From Desulfobulbaceae bacterium (GTDB lineage: Bacteria; Desulfobacterota; Desulfobulbia; Desulfobulbales; SURF-16), in NCBI GenBank assembly GCA_024637145.1, contig JAGXFQ010000016.1, positions 1 through 64,000 of the forward strand: a DNA stretch of 64,000 nt. The letters run 5' to 3'. Under the pieces are notes generated by a model. That model was given only the letters and a program-made list of their open reading frames with translations, ran no database searches and was not told where the DNA came from. Position numbers and translations under genes: made by a program. Below are positions 1 to 8,523 of the stretch, piece by piece; within the stretch, counting starts at the first letter, position 1; each line of letters opens with the position of its first letter.

Positions 1-1
1 C

Positions 2-403
2 CGCACGGTTTTCCAGCGGATATTGGGCCTGGTGCATCGCCATGGACTGATAGATGCCTATGCCGCCGGGGTGGATTCTTCCACCATTGAGGCCAATGCC
101 TCCCTGCGTCGCCTGGCCCGGAAGGATAGCGGCGCCTCTTATCGGGAGTACGTCAAGGAGCTGATGCGGGAAGCCGGTGAAGACCCAGCCGATGCCGCAG
201 CCGTGATCCGCTTCGATAAAAAACGCAAAAAAAAGAGCCTTTCCAATAAGGAGTGGCAATCGGAAACCGACCCCGACGCCCGCATTACCAAGATGAAAAA
301 TGGCGCCACCCACCTTGCCTACAAACCAGAACACGCGGTGGATCTAACCACCGAAAAAACGGGACACTCCCCAGAAAAAACGGGACACTCCCCATATTCC
401 TAA
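2..403 (+). pseudogene. IS1182-type DDE transposase fragment (runs off the window start, broken at its 3' end)
   Basis: The reading frame is open from the window edge, so the upstream part lies outside. The visible 133 residues match the middle of IS1182/IS5-like DDE transposases: a VDSSTIEANASL segment (the first catalytic Asp region), an RFDKKRKKK-SNKEW segment, and TDPDARITKMKNG-THLAYKPEHAVDL, which normally leads into the second catalytic region. After AVDLTT the homology stops abruptly and the frame enters a 21-bp tandem repeat that encodes a repeated EKTGHSP and then a stop. The second half of the transposase, with the remaining catalytic residues, is therefore missing and the copy is dead. 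Family assignment is from recognisable sequence; the exact IS is not identified. Confidence 0.8.
353..394 (+). repeat. Two perfect tandem copies of a 21-bp unit at the transposase break
   Basis: Units at 353-373 and 374-394 are identical. Each contains six A, then CGGGACACTCCCCA. The unit resembles the terminal inverted repeat of an insertion element (reverse complement TGGGGAGTGTCCCG), so it may be a nested IS end or the scar of an excised element. Confidence 0.75.
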
Positions 404-882
404 GGCCTGTTGGTAAAATATGATTAGGTTTGCTTTTTCCCCTTATAGAATTCCCCACAATGCCCCTTTCCAGGTGGAAGGCGAGTGGTGCCGAAGGCCA
501 GGGGTGTTAGGGGGGCCCTTTTTGCGTTACTTTTTGGGCAAACAGCCAGCGAAGTGGGCGAAAAGGAACAGGGATGGTATCATTTTCAGTGGCTGCGCTG
601 GCTGCCTTTCACATGGTTTGCACATGGTTTGGGGTCGGGCCACGCTAAGTAGTTGATGTTCCAATAAGATGCCGATTTGCTCATTCTGTAACTAGTTGAT
701 ATTACTAGACAGAATTGTCGATTTTGGGGCCAAAATGGGCAATATAGCAATCAAACAGCAAAATCGCCGAACCACCACATTCACCAGACCAGAAGGGGGT
801 GCTTTTCGTTACCAAAAGTGTACAGTGGCTGGCTGGTGATGAAAACGTTGTGCCGCTTCTTGATACTTGGTAGACCATTAAC
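404..882. other. 479-bp stretch without a supported gene
   Basis: The only reading frame of note (420-656, plus) lacks a ribosome binding site, has unusual composition and no recognisable family. A small 11-bp tandem duplication (CACATGGTTTG) lies at 610-631. No Shine-Dalgarno or clear promoter was seen ahead of the permease at 883. The stretch looks like recombined intergenic DNA next to the dead transposase. Confidence 0.5.
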
Positions 883-2163
883 ATGACTCAGACTGAATCC
901 AAGCTCGGCTTTAACGCGACATGGTCGATGGCCGTAGGTGGTATGGTCGGCGGTGGCATCTTCTCGACACTCGGTGTGGTTGTCGGGATCGCTGGTGCAT
1001 GGGCATGGCTCAGTTTTGTAGCCGCGGGTCTCATCGCCTTGGCCGCAGGGTATAGCTACGTGAAGCTGGCCGACCATTACGGCGAAGGGGGCGGAGCGTT
1101 CACTTTTCTCCGCGAGATCAATGCAGACGGGTTCGCCGGCAGCCTCTCGTGGGTTCTCCTCGTCGGGTACGTGCTCACAAATGCGGTGTATGCTTTTACA
1201 TTCGGGCAGTACCTCGGGCATGTCGTGGGGCTCGGGCCATGGTTCCCTCGTACGGCTGGCGTTGCCATCATGGCTTTGTTTATTGGGCTAAACCTGCGGG
1301 GCGTTGGTGAAGCTGGCGGGGTCGAGGTGTTTCTCGTGTGGTTCAAGCTGGTCGTGCTTGTGGGGCTGGCTGGATGGGGGCTTGTGCAGTGGGACCCCCC
1401 AATGCTCTCGCAGGGCTTGCCTGACGCTGGTGGGATCGGCGCAGCGCTGTTCGGTGCTGCGTCCGTGTTCATGGCCTACGAGGGGTTTCAACTGCTGACC
1501 TACGACTACAAGGATATCGACAACCCGCAGAAAACGTTGCCCCGCGCGGTACTGTGGGCGATCGCAGTTGTGATTGCTGTCTACGTTATCGTTGCCCTTG
1601 GCACGCCCATGCTGATCGGAGCGGATCAGGTAGTGCAGCACAAGGAGGTAGCGCTGGCCATAGCGGGGCGGAAGGCGTTCGGAACAGTTGGCCTCATTGT
1701 CGTCACTATTGCCGCAGCGTTCTCCACAGGGTCGGCTATCAACGCCACACTCTTTGCCACAGCACGCCTCACGTACAGGGTGGCCGAGGATGGGGAGTTA
1801 CCGGCCACACTGGATCACAAAAATGCGGCGGGCATACCGGATAGGGCTGTGATTATACTAGGTTTGGCGGCGGCCGTCCTTGCCGCAGTGGGAACGCTAA
1901 CCACCCTTGTTGAGGCCGCTAGCCTCTCGTTTCTCTTTACATTTGCCGTTGTTTGCGGGCTCGCCTTTCGTCAGCGGGCTGGCTTGCGGGTGGCAACGGG
2001 GTTTGGTGCGCTGGCGGCTGGCGCTGCTTCAGTCGCCCTGGTCGTTCGTTTGATTCACACTGACCCGATGGCGCTCGCTCTCCTCGGCTTACTGGTACTC
2101 ATCGCCGTGTTCGGTCGTCCGGTGCTGCTCCACTACATAAAGACGGAAAGCCGTCGTAGCTGA
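883..2163 (+). CDS. APC-superfamily amino acid permease
   Basis: The 426-residue protein is an inner-membrane permease of the amino acid-polyamine-organocation superfamily. The N-terminus holds the family signature with GGMVGGGIFSTLG (about residues 19-31) in the first, unwound helix that binds substrate. About 11-12 hydrophobic helices follow to the end, with charged loops such as YDYKDIDNPQKTLPRA after helix 6, as is usual for the family. Length fits bacterial APC transporters (420-480). Substrate cannot be read from the sequence. There is no visible Shine-Dalgarno before the ATG at 883; the start is chosen because it places the family's N-terminal helix correctly. It sits alone between two transposase-type relics, so acquisition by transfer is plausible. 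Confidence 0.85.
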   Translation: MTQTESKLGFNATWSMAVGGMVGGGIFSTLGVVVGIAGAWAWLSFVAAGLIALAAGYSYVKLADHYGEGGGAFTFLREINADGFAGSLSWVLLVGYVLTNAVYAFTFGQYLGHVVGLGPWFPRTAGVAIMALFIGLNLRGVGEAGGVEVFLVWFKLVVLVGLAGWGLVQWDPPMLSQGLPDAGGIGAALFGAASVFMAYEGFQLLTYDYKDIDNPQKTLPRAVLWAIAVVIAVYVIVALGTPMLIGADQVVQHKEVALAIAGRKAFGTVGLIVVTIAAAFSTGSAINATLFATARLTYRVAEDGELPATLDHKNAAGIPDRAVIILGLAAAVLAAVGTLTTLVEAASLSFLFTFAVVCGLAFRQRAGLRVATGFGALAAGAASVALVVRLIHTDPMALALLGLLVLIAVFGRPVLLHYIKTESRRS

Positions 2164-2222
2164 GCGTGGGTGAAGCTGGGGTCAGGCTTGCGATACTTGC
2201 ATTGTGGTAATAGCATAACAGC

Positions 2223-2897
2223 ATGGCACGTAAACCAAGAGTCCACTATCCAGCAGCACTCTACCATGTGATCATGCGGGGTAACGCCGGTCAGGATATT
2301 TTCTTTGACGACAAGGACAGGTGTCGCTTCTTTTTGTTGTTGCAGGAGGGGAGAGAGCGATATTGTCATCGAATCCACGCCTTTTGCCTGATGACCAATC
2401 ATATCCATTTGACCATCCAGGTTGGCGAGGTGCCGTTGTCCCGCATCATGCAGAACCTCAGTTTTAGCTACACCAGATGGGTCAACTGGCGGCAACAAAG
2501 GATCGGCCATCTCTTTCAGGGCCGGTTCAAGGCCATCCTGGTCGATGCCGACGCATACCTGTTGGAACTGACCCGCTATATTCACCTCAATCCAGTTCGC
2601 GCCGCCATGGTGCAATCCCCTGAAGAATACCCCTGGAGTGGGTACCGCGCCTATCTTGGTAGGGAAACCATCCCCTGGCTTACCACCGACCCTGTGCTGT
2701 CACAGTTTGGCAGCACACTGGAAAGGGCGTGCCGGGGATACAGGGCATTCGTTGACCAGGGTAAAGAAGAGGGGCATATCCGGGAATACCACAGCGGGAC
2801 AGACACAGACAGCCGCCTCCTTGGTGATGACACCTTTGTTGATAAAGTTCTGGCCCGGGCCGAAGTAAGCCCCCCCGCAGCGCCTTGGTCTCGATGA
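2223..2897 (+). CDS. REP-associated tyrosine transposase (Y1_Tnp family), C-terminus altered by frameshift
   Basis: The protein is a single-strand nuclease of the IS200/RAYT class, which cuts and joins REP-like hairpins through a 5'-phosphotyrosine. The start MARKPRVHYPAALYHVIMRG is typical of the family. The HUH metal-binding motif is seen as MTNHIHLTI (about residues 60-68), and the nucleophile Tyr is expected in LTRYIHLNPVRA (about residues 118-129). The catalytic domain is complete. From the C7 run at 2870-2876 onward the frame changes and the protein ends after PPAAPWSR, losing a C-terminal DNA-binding domain that continues in another frame (see 2878-3183). The gene may still yield the catalytic domain, but the original protein is broken. 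Confidence 0.85.
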   Translation: MARKPRVHYPAALYHVIMRGNAGQDIFFDDKDRCRFFLLLQEGRERYCHRIHAFCLMTNHIHLTIQVGEVPLSRIMQNLSFSYTRWVNWRQQRIGHLFQGRFKAILVDADAYLLELTRYIHLNPVRAAMVQSPEEYPWSGYRAYLGRETIPWLTTDPVLSQFGSTLERACRGYRAFVDQGKEEGHIREYHSGTDTDSRLLGDDTFVDKVLARAEVSPPAAPWSR

Positions 2898-3183
2898 CAT
2901 CATCAAGTGTGTCTGCCTGAAATATGGGATTGAGGAAAAGGAGTTGAAAATCCCCGGCAAATATCGCAATCCAGCACGGGCACGGGGGGTGGCGGCGTGG
3001 CTGATACTTGAAACAAAAAGGGCAAAACTGGTCGAATTGAGCGCCTACACCGGTAGAGATGTCTCAACCCTCAGCTCTGCTGCCAAGGCGCTTCATGTCC
3101 GCGCTCAGGGTGATCAAGGACTGGCTGACACCATGATGGAGCTGATGGAAGGTCTTTGTGGAATTGCCATTACCAAAGCCTGA
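2878..3183 (+). pseudogene. Out-of-frame C-terminal DnaA-like domain of the RAYT
   Basis: Reading one base further along after the C7 tract gives an uninterrupted continuation: RLGLDDIIKCVCLKYG, then KYRNPARARGVAAWLI and GRDVSTLSSAAKAL. This resembles the helix-turn-helix domain at the C-terminus of DnaA (a DnaA-like GRDHST motif appears as GRDVST), an arrangement seen in long RAYT proteins. Restoring the frame needs removal of one C from the run. Either a genuine slippage mutation or a sequencing error would explain it. Confidence 0.7.
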
Positions 3184-3212
3184 CCCCGATATTGCCTGAC
3201 CCCGATATTGCC
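3181..3212 (+). repeat. 16-bp tandem duplication at the right end of the RAYT unit
   Basis: TGACCCCGATATTGCC occurs twice, at 3181-3196 and 3197-3212, with no mismatch. The first copy contains the RAYT stop codon and the right inverted repeat. It looks like an end duplication of a REP-type target. Confidence 0.8.
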
Positions 3213-3297
3213 TCTGTGGAGTTTGAGAAATCCGCCCCCTCACCATAGAACCATGCCAAACGGGTTTTCCGACAGACTCGGTAGTGCACAAAAAGAC

Positions 3298-3314
3298 ATA
3301 ACGCCTTGCGTTAT
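3298..3314. promoter_or_regulatory. Palindrome upstream of higB, probable HigA operator
   Basis: ATAACGC-CTT-GCGTTAT is a perfect inverted repeat with 7-bp arms, 25 bp before the toxin start codon. Autorepression by the antitoxin through a palindrome at the promoter is the rule for higBA loci; the position fits that role. Confidence 0.6.
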
Positions 3315-3339
3315 TGTCGAGGGGTGTTAATATCTATTT

Positions 3340-3621
3340 ATGATCAAGTCATTCCGGTGTAAAGAAACCCAAAAGATCTTCGGCAGAAAATTCTCAAAAA
3401 AACTGCCGACAGAAATTCAAGAAACCGCCAGAATAAAATTGATCATCCTGGATGCGGCAACGTCAATAAATGACTTGAGGGTTCCGCCAGGAAATAGACT
3501 CGAAGAATTAAAAGACGACAGAAAAGGCCAACATAGCATCAGAATCAACAACCAATGGCGTATCTGTTTTGAATGGAAAAACGGCAACATTTTCAATGTA
3601 GAAATTGTTGACTATCATTAA
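3340..3621 (+). CDS. higB: HigB-type toxin of the RelE superfamily
   Basis: The 93-residue protein is a ribosome-dependent mRNA interferase of the HigB group. Recognisable segments are an N-terminal MIKSFRCKETQKIF, the central LRVPPGNRLEELKDDRKG and the C-terminal SIRINNQWRICFEWKNG, which carries the arginine and tryptophan positions conserved in HigB toxins. It lies 19 bp upstream of the antitoxin gene in the toxin-first order typical of higBA. The locus is more AT-rich than its surroundings, as expected for a horizontally moving module. The palindrome at 3298-3314 probably mediates control by the antitoxin. Confidence 0.9.
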   Translation: MIKSFRCKETQKIFGRKFSKKLPTEIQETARIKLIILDAATSINDLRVPPGNRLEELKDDRKGQHSIRINNQWRICFEWKNGNIFNVEIVDYH

Positions 3622-3640
3622 GAACGGATGAGGTAAAAAA

Positions 3641-3943
3641 ATGAAAACAAAATCACTACCTCCCATACATCCGGGTAAGATATTGCTCGAAGAATTCTTA
3701 GAGCCAATGGGTATCACGCAATATCGTTTAGCCAAAGACACATCTGTGCCCCCCAGAAGAATCAATGAAATTGTTCATCAAAAACGGGCTATCACAGCAG
3801 ATACAGCATTACGCTTAGGGGTTTTCTTCAACATGTCGCCTCACTTTTGGATGAACCTGCAAAGCAGATATGAGCTGGAAAAAGCAGAAGATCAGCTTCA
3901 AGACAAGCTCATGAACGAAGTGCAGCAATACAAGACTGCATAA
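3641..3943 (+). CDS. higA: HigA-type XRE antitoxin
   Basis: The 100-residue protein neutralises HigB and represses the operon. It opens with the family signature PPIHPGKILLEEFLEPMGIT, followed by a Cro/C1-type helix-turn-helix (QYRLAKDTSVPPRRINEIVHQ, about residues 27-47) and the segment ITADTALRLGVFF-MSPHFWMNLQ common to the VapI/HigA group. The C-terminal YELEKAEDQLQDKL tail is typical. A GATGAGG ribosome binding site precedes the ATG. The partner is the toxin immediately upstream. Confidence 0.92.
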   Translation: MKTKSLPPIHPGKILLEEFLEPMGITQYRLAKDTSVPPRRINEIVHQKRAITADTALRLGVFFNMSPHFWMNLQSRYELEKAEDQLQDKLMNEVQQYKTA

Positions 3944-4110
3944 AAGATAATAAAATCAAAAACTTGTGCTGACAATGCGCTCAAGAAAAGGTCAAGCCCG
4001 CTTTTGACTTTTGTTGGTTGAGCACCGGCAGGACCTTCTGAACGGAATGCTGGCCGTCTTTCCCAGCGGCATGGGTGTCCGGAATTTCATCTGTCAGGAG
4101 AAATGCGGGC

Positions 4111-5325
4111 CTAGAAAGTCGGCATCGGCATCGAGCCCCATTTATGGCGGCCCGAGGTCTTGATTACCGAAAGAACCTGGTGGTCATGGGAGTCGAGATC
4201 CACGACCATGACCGCGCTTCTTTGCTTGCCCAGATCGAATATATCCTGGGGTGAGGTCAAGTTTTCGGAGTGATCGGTTACCCTGACGAAGACAATCCGT
4301 TCGACATCGTAGTTGGTTTCAACCGTACCTAAATTCTTGAAAAAAATATAAAAGATCCTGAAAAATTTGCCTATTCCGCCCCTGAACTTGTGCTGATGCC
4401 ATTCGAGCACCTCGGGGAAACGCTCGATGATGTCCTCCGAAAAACGGCGATCCTCATCGGTGACTATGGCGGTAAGGAAAAAGTCTCCTGGGAAAATATA
4501 GGCGAGATTAGGCTGTAATTTTCTGAGATCGTCGGAAATGGCCTGGGAAGACTTCAGTGTGCGGTAAAGCTCGGTTACTTCCGTATCCGGTCGCGGAAAA
4601 ACCGAAAGCAATGTGGTTGCATCCTCCTTGACAATGGGCAATTGATTTACGGTATAGGCCCGGATCCCCAAGGCAATCGTCATGCTTACGATGATTGCCA
4701 GCAGATACGCGGTCAGGAGCCCGAACCATTTCGGTTTGATCCGGCCAAGCAGCAACCGGTATATTCTGCCGCCGGGTTCGCCGGGCAGAAACATCGGGGT
4801 GTTCTCCATATATTTTTCGTAAATATCCGGCGCTTCCTGCTGCATCCGCCACTCTTCGTTCCGGGCCAGGATATAGTAAACAAAGAGCATGGTGACATAC
4901 ATGATCAGAATGATGAAGCGGGGCCAGTAGAGGAGCAGACCGAAACCGGAAATGGCCAGGAACAGATATTGGGGGTGCCTGACTTTTGAATAGAAGCTGA
5001 TCCGGACCACCCCTTTTTTTCTGAACCGCCCGTAATAGAGGGGGATAGCCGCCGAGAAAAACAGAACCAGGCCGATCACCAGCAGGATTTGTAGGTAGGA
5101 GATCCAGAGAATCAGAGGATCGTCCAGAAAGACCATGTGGGGAAGAAAGAATTCGGTGGCCCAGCTCAGACGCGGTGAAGAAGAAAAGAATTTGAGAATG
5201 GGACCGTAGACCGAATAAAAATAGAGGGCGAAGGGCGAAATCATGATGATGATTTCAATGCCGATCAGAAGGTAGGCGATGGTTGCCCCGACGATCATCA
5301 GTCTTTGCTTTTTATTTTCAGCCAT
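4111..5325 (-). CDS. Membrane protein with isoprenylcysteine methyltransferase-like (ICMT/PEMT) domain
   Basis: The 404-residue protein has several transmembrane helices in its first half (about residues 10-155), two of them in a typical ICMT-like arrangement around VRHPQYLFLAISGFGLLLYW and ARNEEWRM, the motif that binds S-adenosylmethionine at the membrane in ICMT, NnrU and phospholipid methyltransferases. A further helix (about 205-225) is followed by a soluble C-terminal region of about 180 residues (LPIVKEDATTLLSVFPRPDTE onward in short) that is not recognised. Substrate is unknown. The gene lies about 100 bp downstream of the copper ATPase on the same strand and may be co-transcribed. 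No strong ribosome binding site is visible. Confidence 0.65.
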   Translation of the reverse strand: MAENKKQRLMIVGATIAYLLIGIEIIIMISPFALYFYSVYGPILKFFSSSPRLSWATEFFLPHMVFLDDPLILWISYLQILLVIGLVLFFSAAIPLYYGRFRKKGVVRISFYSKVRHPQYLFLAISGFGLLLYWPRFIILIMYVTMLFVYYILARNEEWRMQQEAPDIYEKYMENTPMFLPGEPGGRIYRLLLGRIKPKWFGLLTAYLLAIIVSMTIALGIRAYTVNQLPIVKEDATTLLSVFPRPDTEVTELYRTLKSSQAISDDLRKLQPNLAYIFPGDFFLTAIVTDEDRRFSEDIIERFPEVLEWHQHKFRGGIGKFFRIFYIFFKNLGTVETNYDVERIVFVRVTDHSENLTSPQDIFDLGKQRSAVMVVDLDSHDHQVLSVIKTSGRHKWGSMPMPTF

Positions 5326-5426
5326 TTAATGCCGGTTTCTCGTTTTAGTTTATTAAGCGGGGCGAACCCCCTCAGGTTTTATTGTTGAGTGCGGTATGAC
5401 CGCTCTTTTTCCAGAATTGATTTATT

Positions 5427-7922
5427 TCAAGTAATCTTTAGACGTTTTAACCTAAGGGCATTGCCGACCACCGAGACCGAAGAGAGGCTCATGGCCGCCG
5501 CCGCGATAATGGGCGACAGCAGGATGCCCAGGAAGGGATAGAGCACTCCGGCCGCCACCGGTATGCCCAGGGAGTTATAGATAAAGGCAAAGAAGAGGTT
5601 CTGCTTGATGTTGGTCATGGTGGCGCGGGACAGCTTTCTGGCCCGGACGATACCGGAGAGATCGCCTTTGACCAGGGTGACGCCGGCCGATTCCATGGCC
5701 ACGTCGGTGCCGGTGCCCATGGCAATACCCACATGGGCCTGGGCCAGGGCGGGCGCGTCGTTGATGCCGTCGCCGGCCATGGCCACCATGCGGCCTTCGT
5801 CCTGGAATTTTTTAACTGCCGCCGCTTTTTCATCGGGTAGTACTTCGGCCACTACCTGGTCGATCCCCAGTTTGGCGGCCACGGCCTCGGCGGTGGCCCG
5901 GTTGTCGCCGGTCAGCATCACCACCATAAGCCCTTCCGCGTGCAGCGCCTGGATGGCGGCGGGCGTGGTTTCCTTGATCGGGTCGGATACAGCCAGCAGC
6001 CCGGCGAGCTTGCCGTCGGCGGCCACGAACATCACCGTTTGGGCCTCCTTGCGCATTTCCTCGGCGCGCTCCGCAAGCTCTGCGGTCAACACGCTGGAAT
6101 CTTCCATCAGTCTGAGGTTGCCGAGCAACACCTTAACGCCCTCGACGGCTCCGGAAACCCCCTTGCCGGTGTGCGACTCGAAATCAGCGGCGTCAGCAGG
6201 TTTGACCCCGCGTTCGTCTGCTCCGGCTACAATGGCTGCGGCCAGGGGATGTTCGCTGGCTTTTTCCAGGCTGGCCGCAAATTTCAGGAGTTCTGCTTCG
6301 CTCATGTCGGCCGCCGCCACGACCCCGGTCAGCTTCGGTTTGCCCAGGGTCAGGGTGCCGGTCTTGTCGATCACCAGGGTATCGATCTTGCGCATGGTCT
6401 CGATGGCCTCGGCGTTTTTGAACAGCACCCCCATGGTGGCGCCCTGGCCGGTGGCCACCATGATGGACATGGGAGTGGCCAGCCCCAGGGCGCACGGGCA
6501 GGCGATGATCAGCACCGAGACCGCCACGATCAGGGCATAGGCCAGGCGCGGCTCGGGGCCGAAATAATACCAGACACTGAAAGCAATCAGGGCAATGGTG
6601 ATGACCACCGGCACAAAGTAGCCCGCCACCAGATCGGCCAGTTTCTGGATCGGCGCCCGCGAGCGTTGCGCCTCCGCCACCATCTTCACGATCTGGGCCA
6701 GCAGCGTGTCACTGCCCACTTTTTCGGCCCGCATGGTGAGAGCGCCGGTGGTATTGACCGTGGCGCCGATCACCTTGTCGTCCTGCTGTTTTTTAACCGG
6801 GATCGGCTCACCCGAGATCATCGACTCATCCACCGAACTGCTGCCGTCCACCACCGTGCCGTCCACCGGCACCTTCTCCCCAGGGCGGATCCGGAGCACA
6901 TCACCGACCTGGACATGCTCCAGGGGAATATCGATCTCGCTGCCGTCATCCTTGATTTTCCGGGCCGTTTTCGGCGCCAGCCCCAGCAGGGCCTTGATGG
7001 CGGCGCCGGTCTGGCTGCGGGCCTTAAGTTCCATTACCTGGCCCATCAGGATCAGGGTGACGATCACTGCCGCCGCCTCGAAATAGACCCCCACCGCCCC
7101 GTCCGGGCCGCGCATGGCGACCGGAAAAATTTCCGGGAAGAGGACGGCGATCACGCTGTAGATATAGGCCACCGAGACGCCGAGGCCGATCAGGGTGAAC
7201 ATGTTGAGGCTTTTGTTGAGCACCGATTGCACGGCGCGGACGTAAAAGACCCAGCCGGCCCACAGCACCACCGGCGTGGCCAGAAAAAATTCCAGCCAAC
7301 CCAGCGTTCTGGGAGCAGCCAGGGTTTCGATGAAATGACCGCCCGGCAGCATCTCCCGCATGGCGATAAGGACCAGCGGCACGGAGAGAATGGCGCTAAG
7401 GACGAACCGCTTGCGCATGTAATCGTACTCGGGATTTTTTTCCTCGTCGTCGAGGTTGACGGTGCGCGGTTCCAGAGCCATGCCGCATTTGGGGCAGGAA
7501 CCCGGAGAATCCCGGACGATGTCCGGATGCATGGGGCAGGTATACTCGGTGCGGGAGGCGGGAGCTTCCGGGGCCACGGGTTCGAGGGCCATACCGCATT
7601 TAGGGCAGCTCCCGGGGCTCTTCTCGATGATTTCCGGATGCATTGGGCAGGTATATTGTTTGCCGAGAGCCTGTTTTTTCTCCATGGCCTCGGGTGCCGG
7701 GCCGGATTTTTCCCCGATAAATTCGTCCGGATTCTGCTTGAATTTTTCCAGACAGCGGTCACTGCAGAAATAATAATCTTTTCCCCCGTGTTCATGGCGG
7801 GTAAAGGCATCAGCATCTTCGGTTGTCATGCCGCAAACCGGATCCGAGTAGTTCGTCTGCGTATCGTGATGATGGGCATGGTGTTTTTCTTTTTCAAGAT
7901 GTTGGTGCTCTCTCTCCGCCAT
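5427..7922 (-). CDS. copA: Copper-translocating P1B-type ATPase with YHS and two HMBD modules
   Basis: The 831-residue inner-membrane pump exports Cu(I) (or Ag(I)) using ATP. The N-terminus is His-rich (HHAHHH), then a YHS domain (SDPVCGM ... [12 protein letters not shown], about residues 27-65), then two heavy-metal-binding repeats of the form YTCPMHP[15 protein letters not shown] (about 90-117 and 127-153). The P-type core shows the transmembrane [10 protein letters not shown] metal motif, the phosphorylation loop DKTGTLT, the [11 protein letters not shown] motif and the hinge [10 protein letters not shown]. The CPC motif places it with the CopA/CopB copper pumps. Start ATG has AGAGGAGAG upstream. 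Metal-bound N-terminal modules of this type replace the usual ferredoxin-like HMA domain. Confidence 0.93.
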   Translation of the reverse strand: MAEREHQHLEKEKHHAHHHDTQTNYSDPVCGMTTEDADAFTRHEHGGKDYYFCSDRCLEKFKQNPDEFIGEKSGPAPEAMEKKQALGKQYTCPMHPEIIEKSPGSCPKCGMALEPVAPEAPASRTEYTCPMHPDIVRDSPGSCPKCGMALEPRTVNLDDEEKNPEYDYMRKRFVLSAILSVPLVLIAMREMLPGGHFIETLAAPRTLGWLEFFLATPVVLWAGWVFYVRAVQSVLNKSLNMFTLIGLGVSVAYIYSVIAVLFPEIFPVAMRGPDGAVGVYFEAAAVIVTLILMGQVMELKARSQTGAAIKALLGLAPKTARKIKDDGSEIDIPLEHVQVGDVLRIRPGEKVPVDGTVVDGSSSVDESMISGEPIPVKKQQDDKVIGATVNTTGALTMRAEKVGSDTLLAQIVKMVAEAQRSRAPIQKLADLVAGYFVPVVITIALIAFSVWYYFGPEPRLAYALIVAVSVLIIACPCALGLATPMSIMVATGQGATMGVLFKNAEAIETMRKIDTLVIDKTGTLTLGKPKLTGVVAAADMSEAELLKFAASLEKASEHPLAAAIVAGADERGVKPADAADFESHTGKGVSGAVEGVKVLLGNLRLMEDSSVLTAELAERAEEMRKEAQTVMFVAADGKLAGLLAVSDPIKETTPAAIQALHAEGLMVVMLTGDNRATAEAVAAKLGIDQVVAEVLPDEKAAAVKKFQDEGRMVAMAGDGINDAPALAQAHVGIAMGTGTDVAMESAGVTLVKGDLSGIVRARKLSRATMTNIKQNLFFAFIYNSLGIPVAAGVLYPFLGILLSPIIAAAAMSLSSVSVVGNALRLKRLKIT

Positions 7923-8359
7923 TTGACTCTCCTCTCTTTTTAAGTCTTCAATATATCGATAAAATTGATCTCATTATGGCTGATTGTTGGGATGCATGTC
8001 AAACAATTTGCTGGAGCAGAAGTGGAACGTTCTCCGGATTGCCGCCCAATAGAACTTTTCCTGCTCAGCAGAACAGGGCGATTTGGTGACTATGGAATTT
8101 GATGGCGTCGCAGAAAGTGGAGAACCCCTTCGACAGGCTCAGGCTGAGCGGAGCAACGTATTTATTTAACGTTCGTGCTGAGCTTGTTGGATTTGGAGGA
8201 TTTCTTTGGCTCGATGTTGAGTTTCGCGGCGGTAGAGTTGCTATTTTGACATTAAAAAGCGGGCTCTAAGCTCGAAAAACGGTCTGTTTTTGAACATTGA
8301 TAGAATATTATCAGTAAGTTAACTTGGTCCGACCCCTTGGACTAACCTTCTTATGGTGG
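7923..8359. other. Intergenic stretch without a gene
   Basis: No supported reading frame is present. It includes the copper ATPase upstream region (probable promoter close to 7923-8000, not pinpointed) and an interspersed-type inverted repeat at 8129-8191. Confidence 0.5.
8129..8191. repeat. Imperfect inverted repeat containing the TTCGACAGGCTCAG intergenic motif
   Basis: TTCGACAGGCTCAG at 8129-8142 pairs with CTGAGCTTGTTGGA at 8178-8191 with 11 of 14 positions matching. The same motif is common as a dispersed intergenic repeat in many proteobacterial genomes; only one copy is visible here. Confidence 0.5.
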
Positions 8360-8520
8360 TCAGGGGGCGAGGCCATCGATGCGGCTCAAATTGCTGATCT
8401 GGGCGTAGACTCGGTACTGGGCAACATCGAGCAGGGCCTGCTCATCATAGCCCTGCCAACTGAAATTGATTTGCGTACCGACCCCGACCGACCTCAAATG
8501 TGAGAAATGGGGGCTGAAGG
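8360..8520 (-). pseudogene. Relic of an extracellular repeat (fibronectin III-like) protein
   Basis: On the minus strand a frame without a start reads VGTQINFSWQGYDEQALLDV, then QYRVYAQISNLSRIDGLAP and a stop. The pattern of hydrophobic residues around a single Trp and a YRVY strand resembles fibronectin type III-like modules of large RHS or adhesin-type proteins. No start codon, signal peptide or remainder is present, so it is a fragment. Assignment to Fn3 is tentative. Confidence 0.35.
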
Positions 8521-8523
8521 CCC

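Larger units (their letters stand above)
2178..3187 (+). mobile_element. RAYT unit bounded by 12-bp perfect inverted repeats
   Basis: GGGGTCAGGCTT at 2178-2189 is the exact reverse complement of AAGCCTGACCCC at 3176-3187. The repeats enclose the tyrosine transposase gene and lie just outside its coding sequence. RAYT genes are commonly flanked by REP-like short inverted sequences; here the right end is also duplicated in tandem (3181-3212). Boundaries are inferred from the repeats only. Confidence 0.55.

Noticed and set aside
420-656. Reading frame of 78 codons on the plus strand
   Set aside because: No ribosome binding site, no family and composition unlike neighbouring genes; it contains a local 11-bp tandem duplication.
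5391-5420. Terminator after the copper ATPase
   Set aside because: A GCGG/CCGC stem exists but arms mismatch, and the T-run belongs to the plus strand, not the strand of the gene.
5605-7943. Long plus-strand frames opposite the copper ATPase
   Set aside because: They are shadows of a high-GC coding strand. The ATPase motifs on the minus strand are unambiguous.
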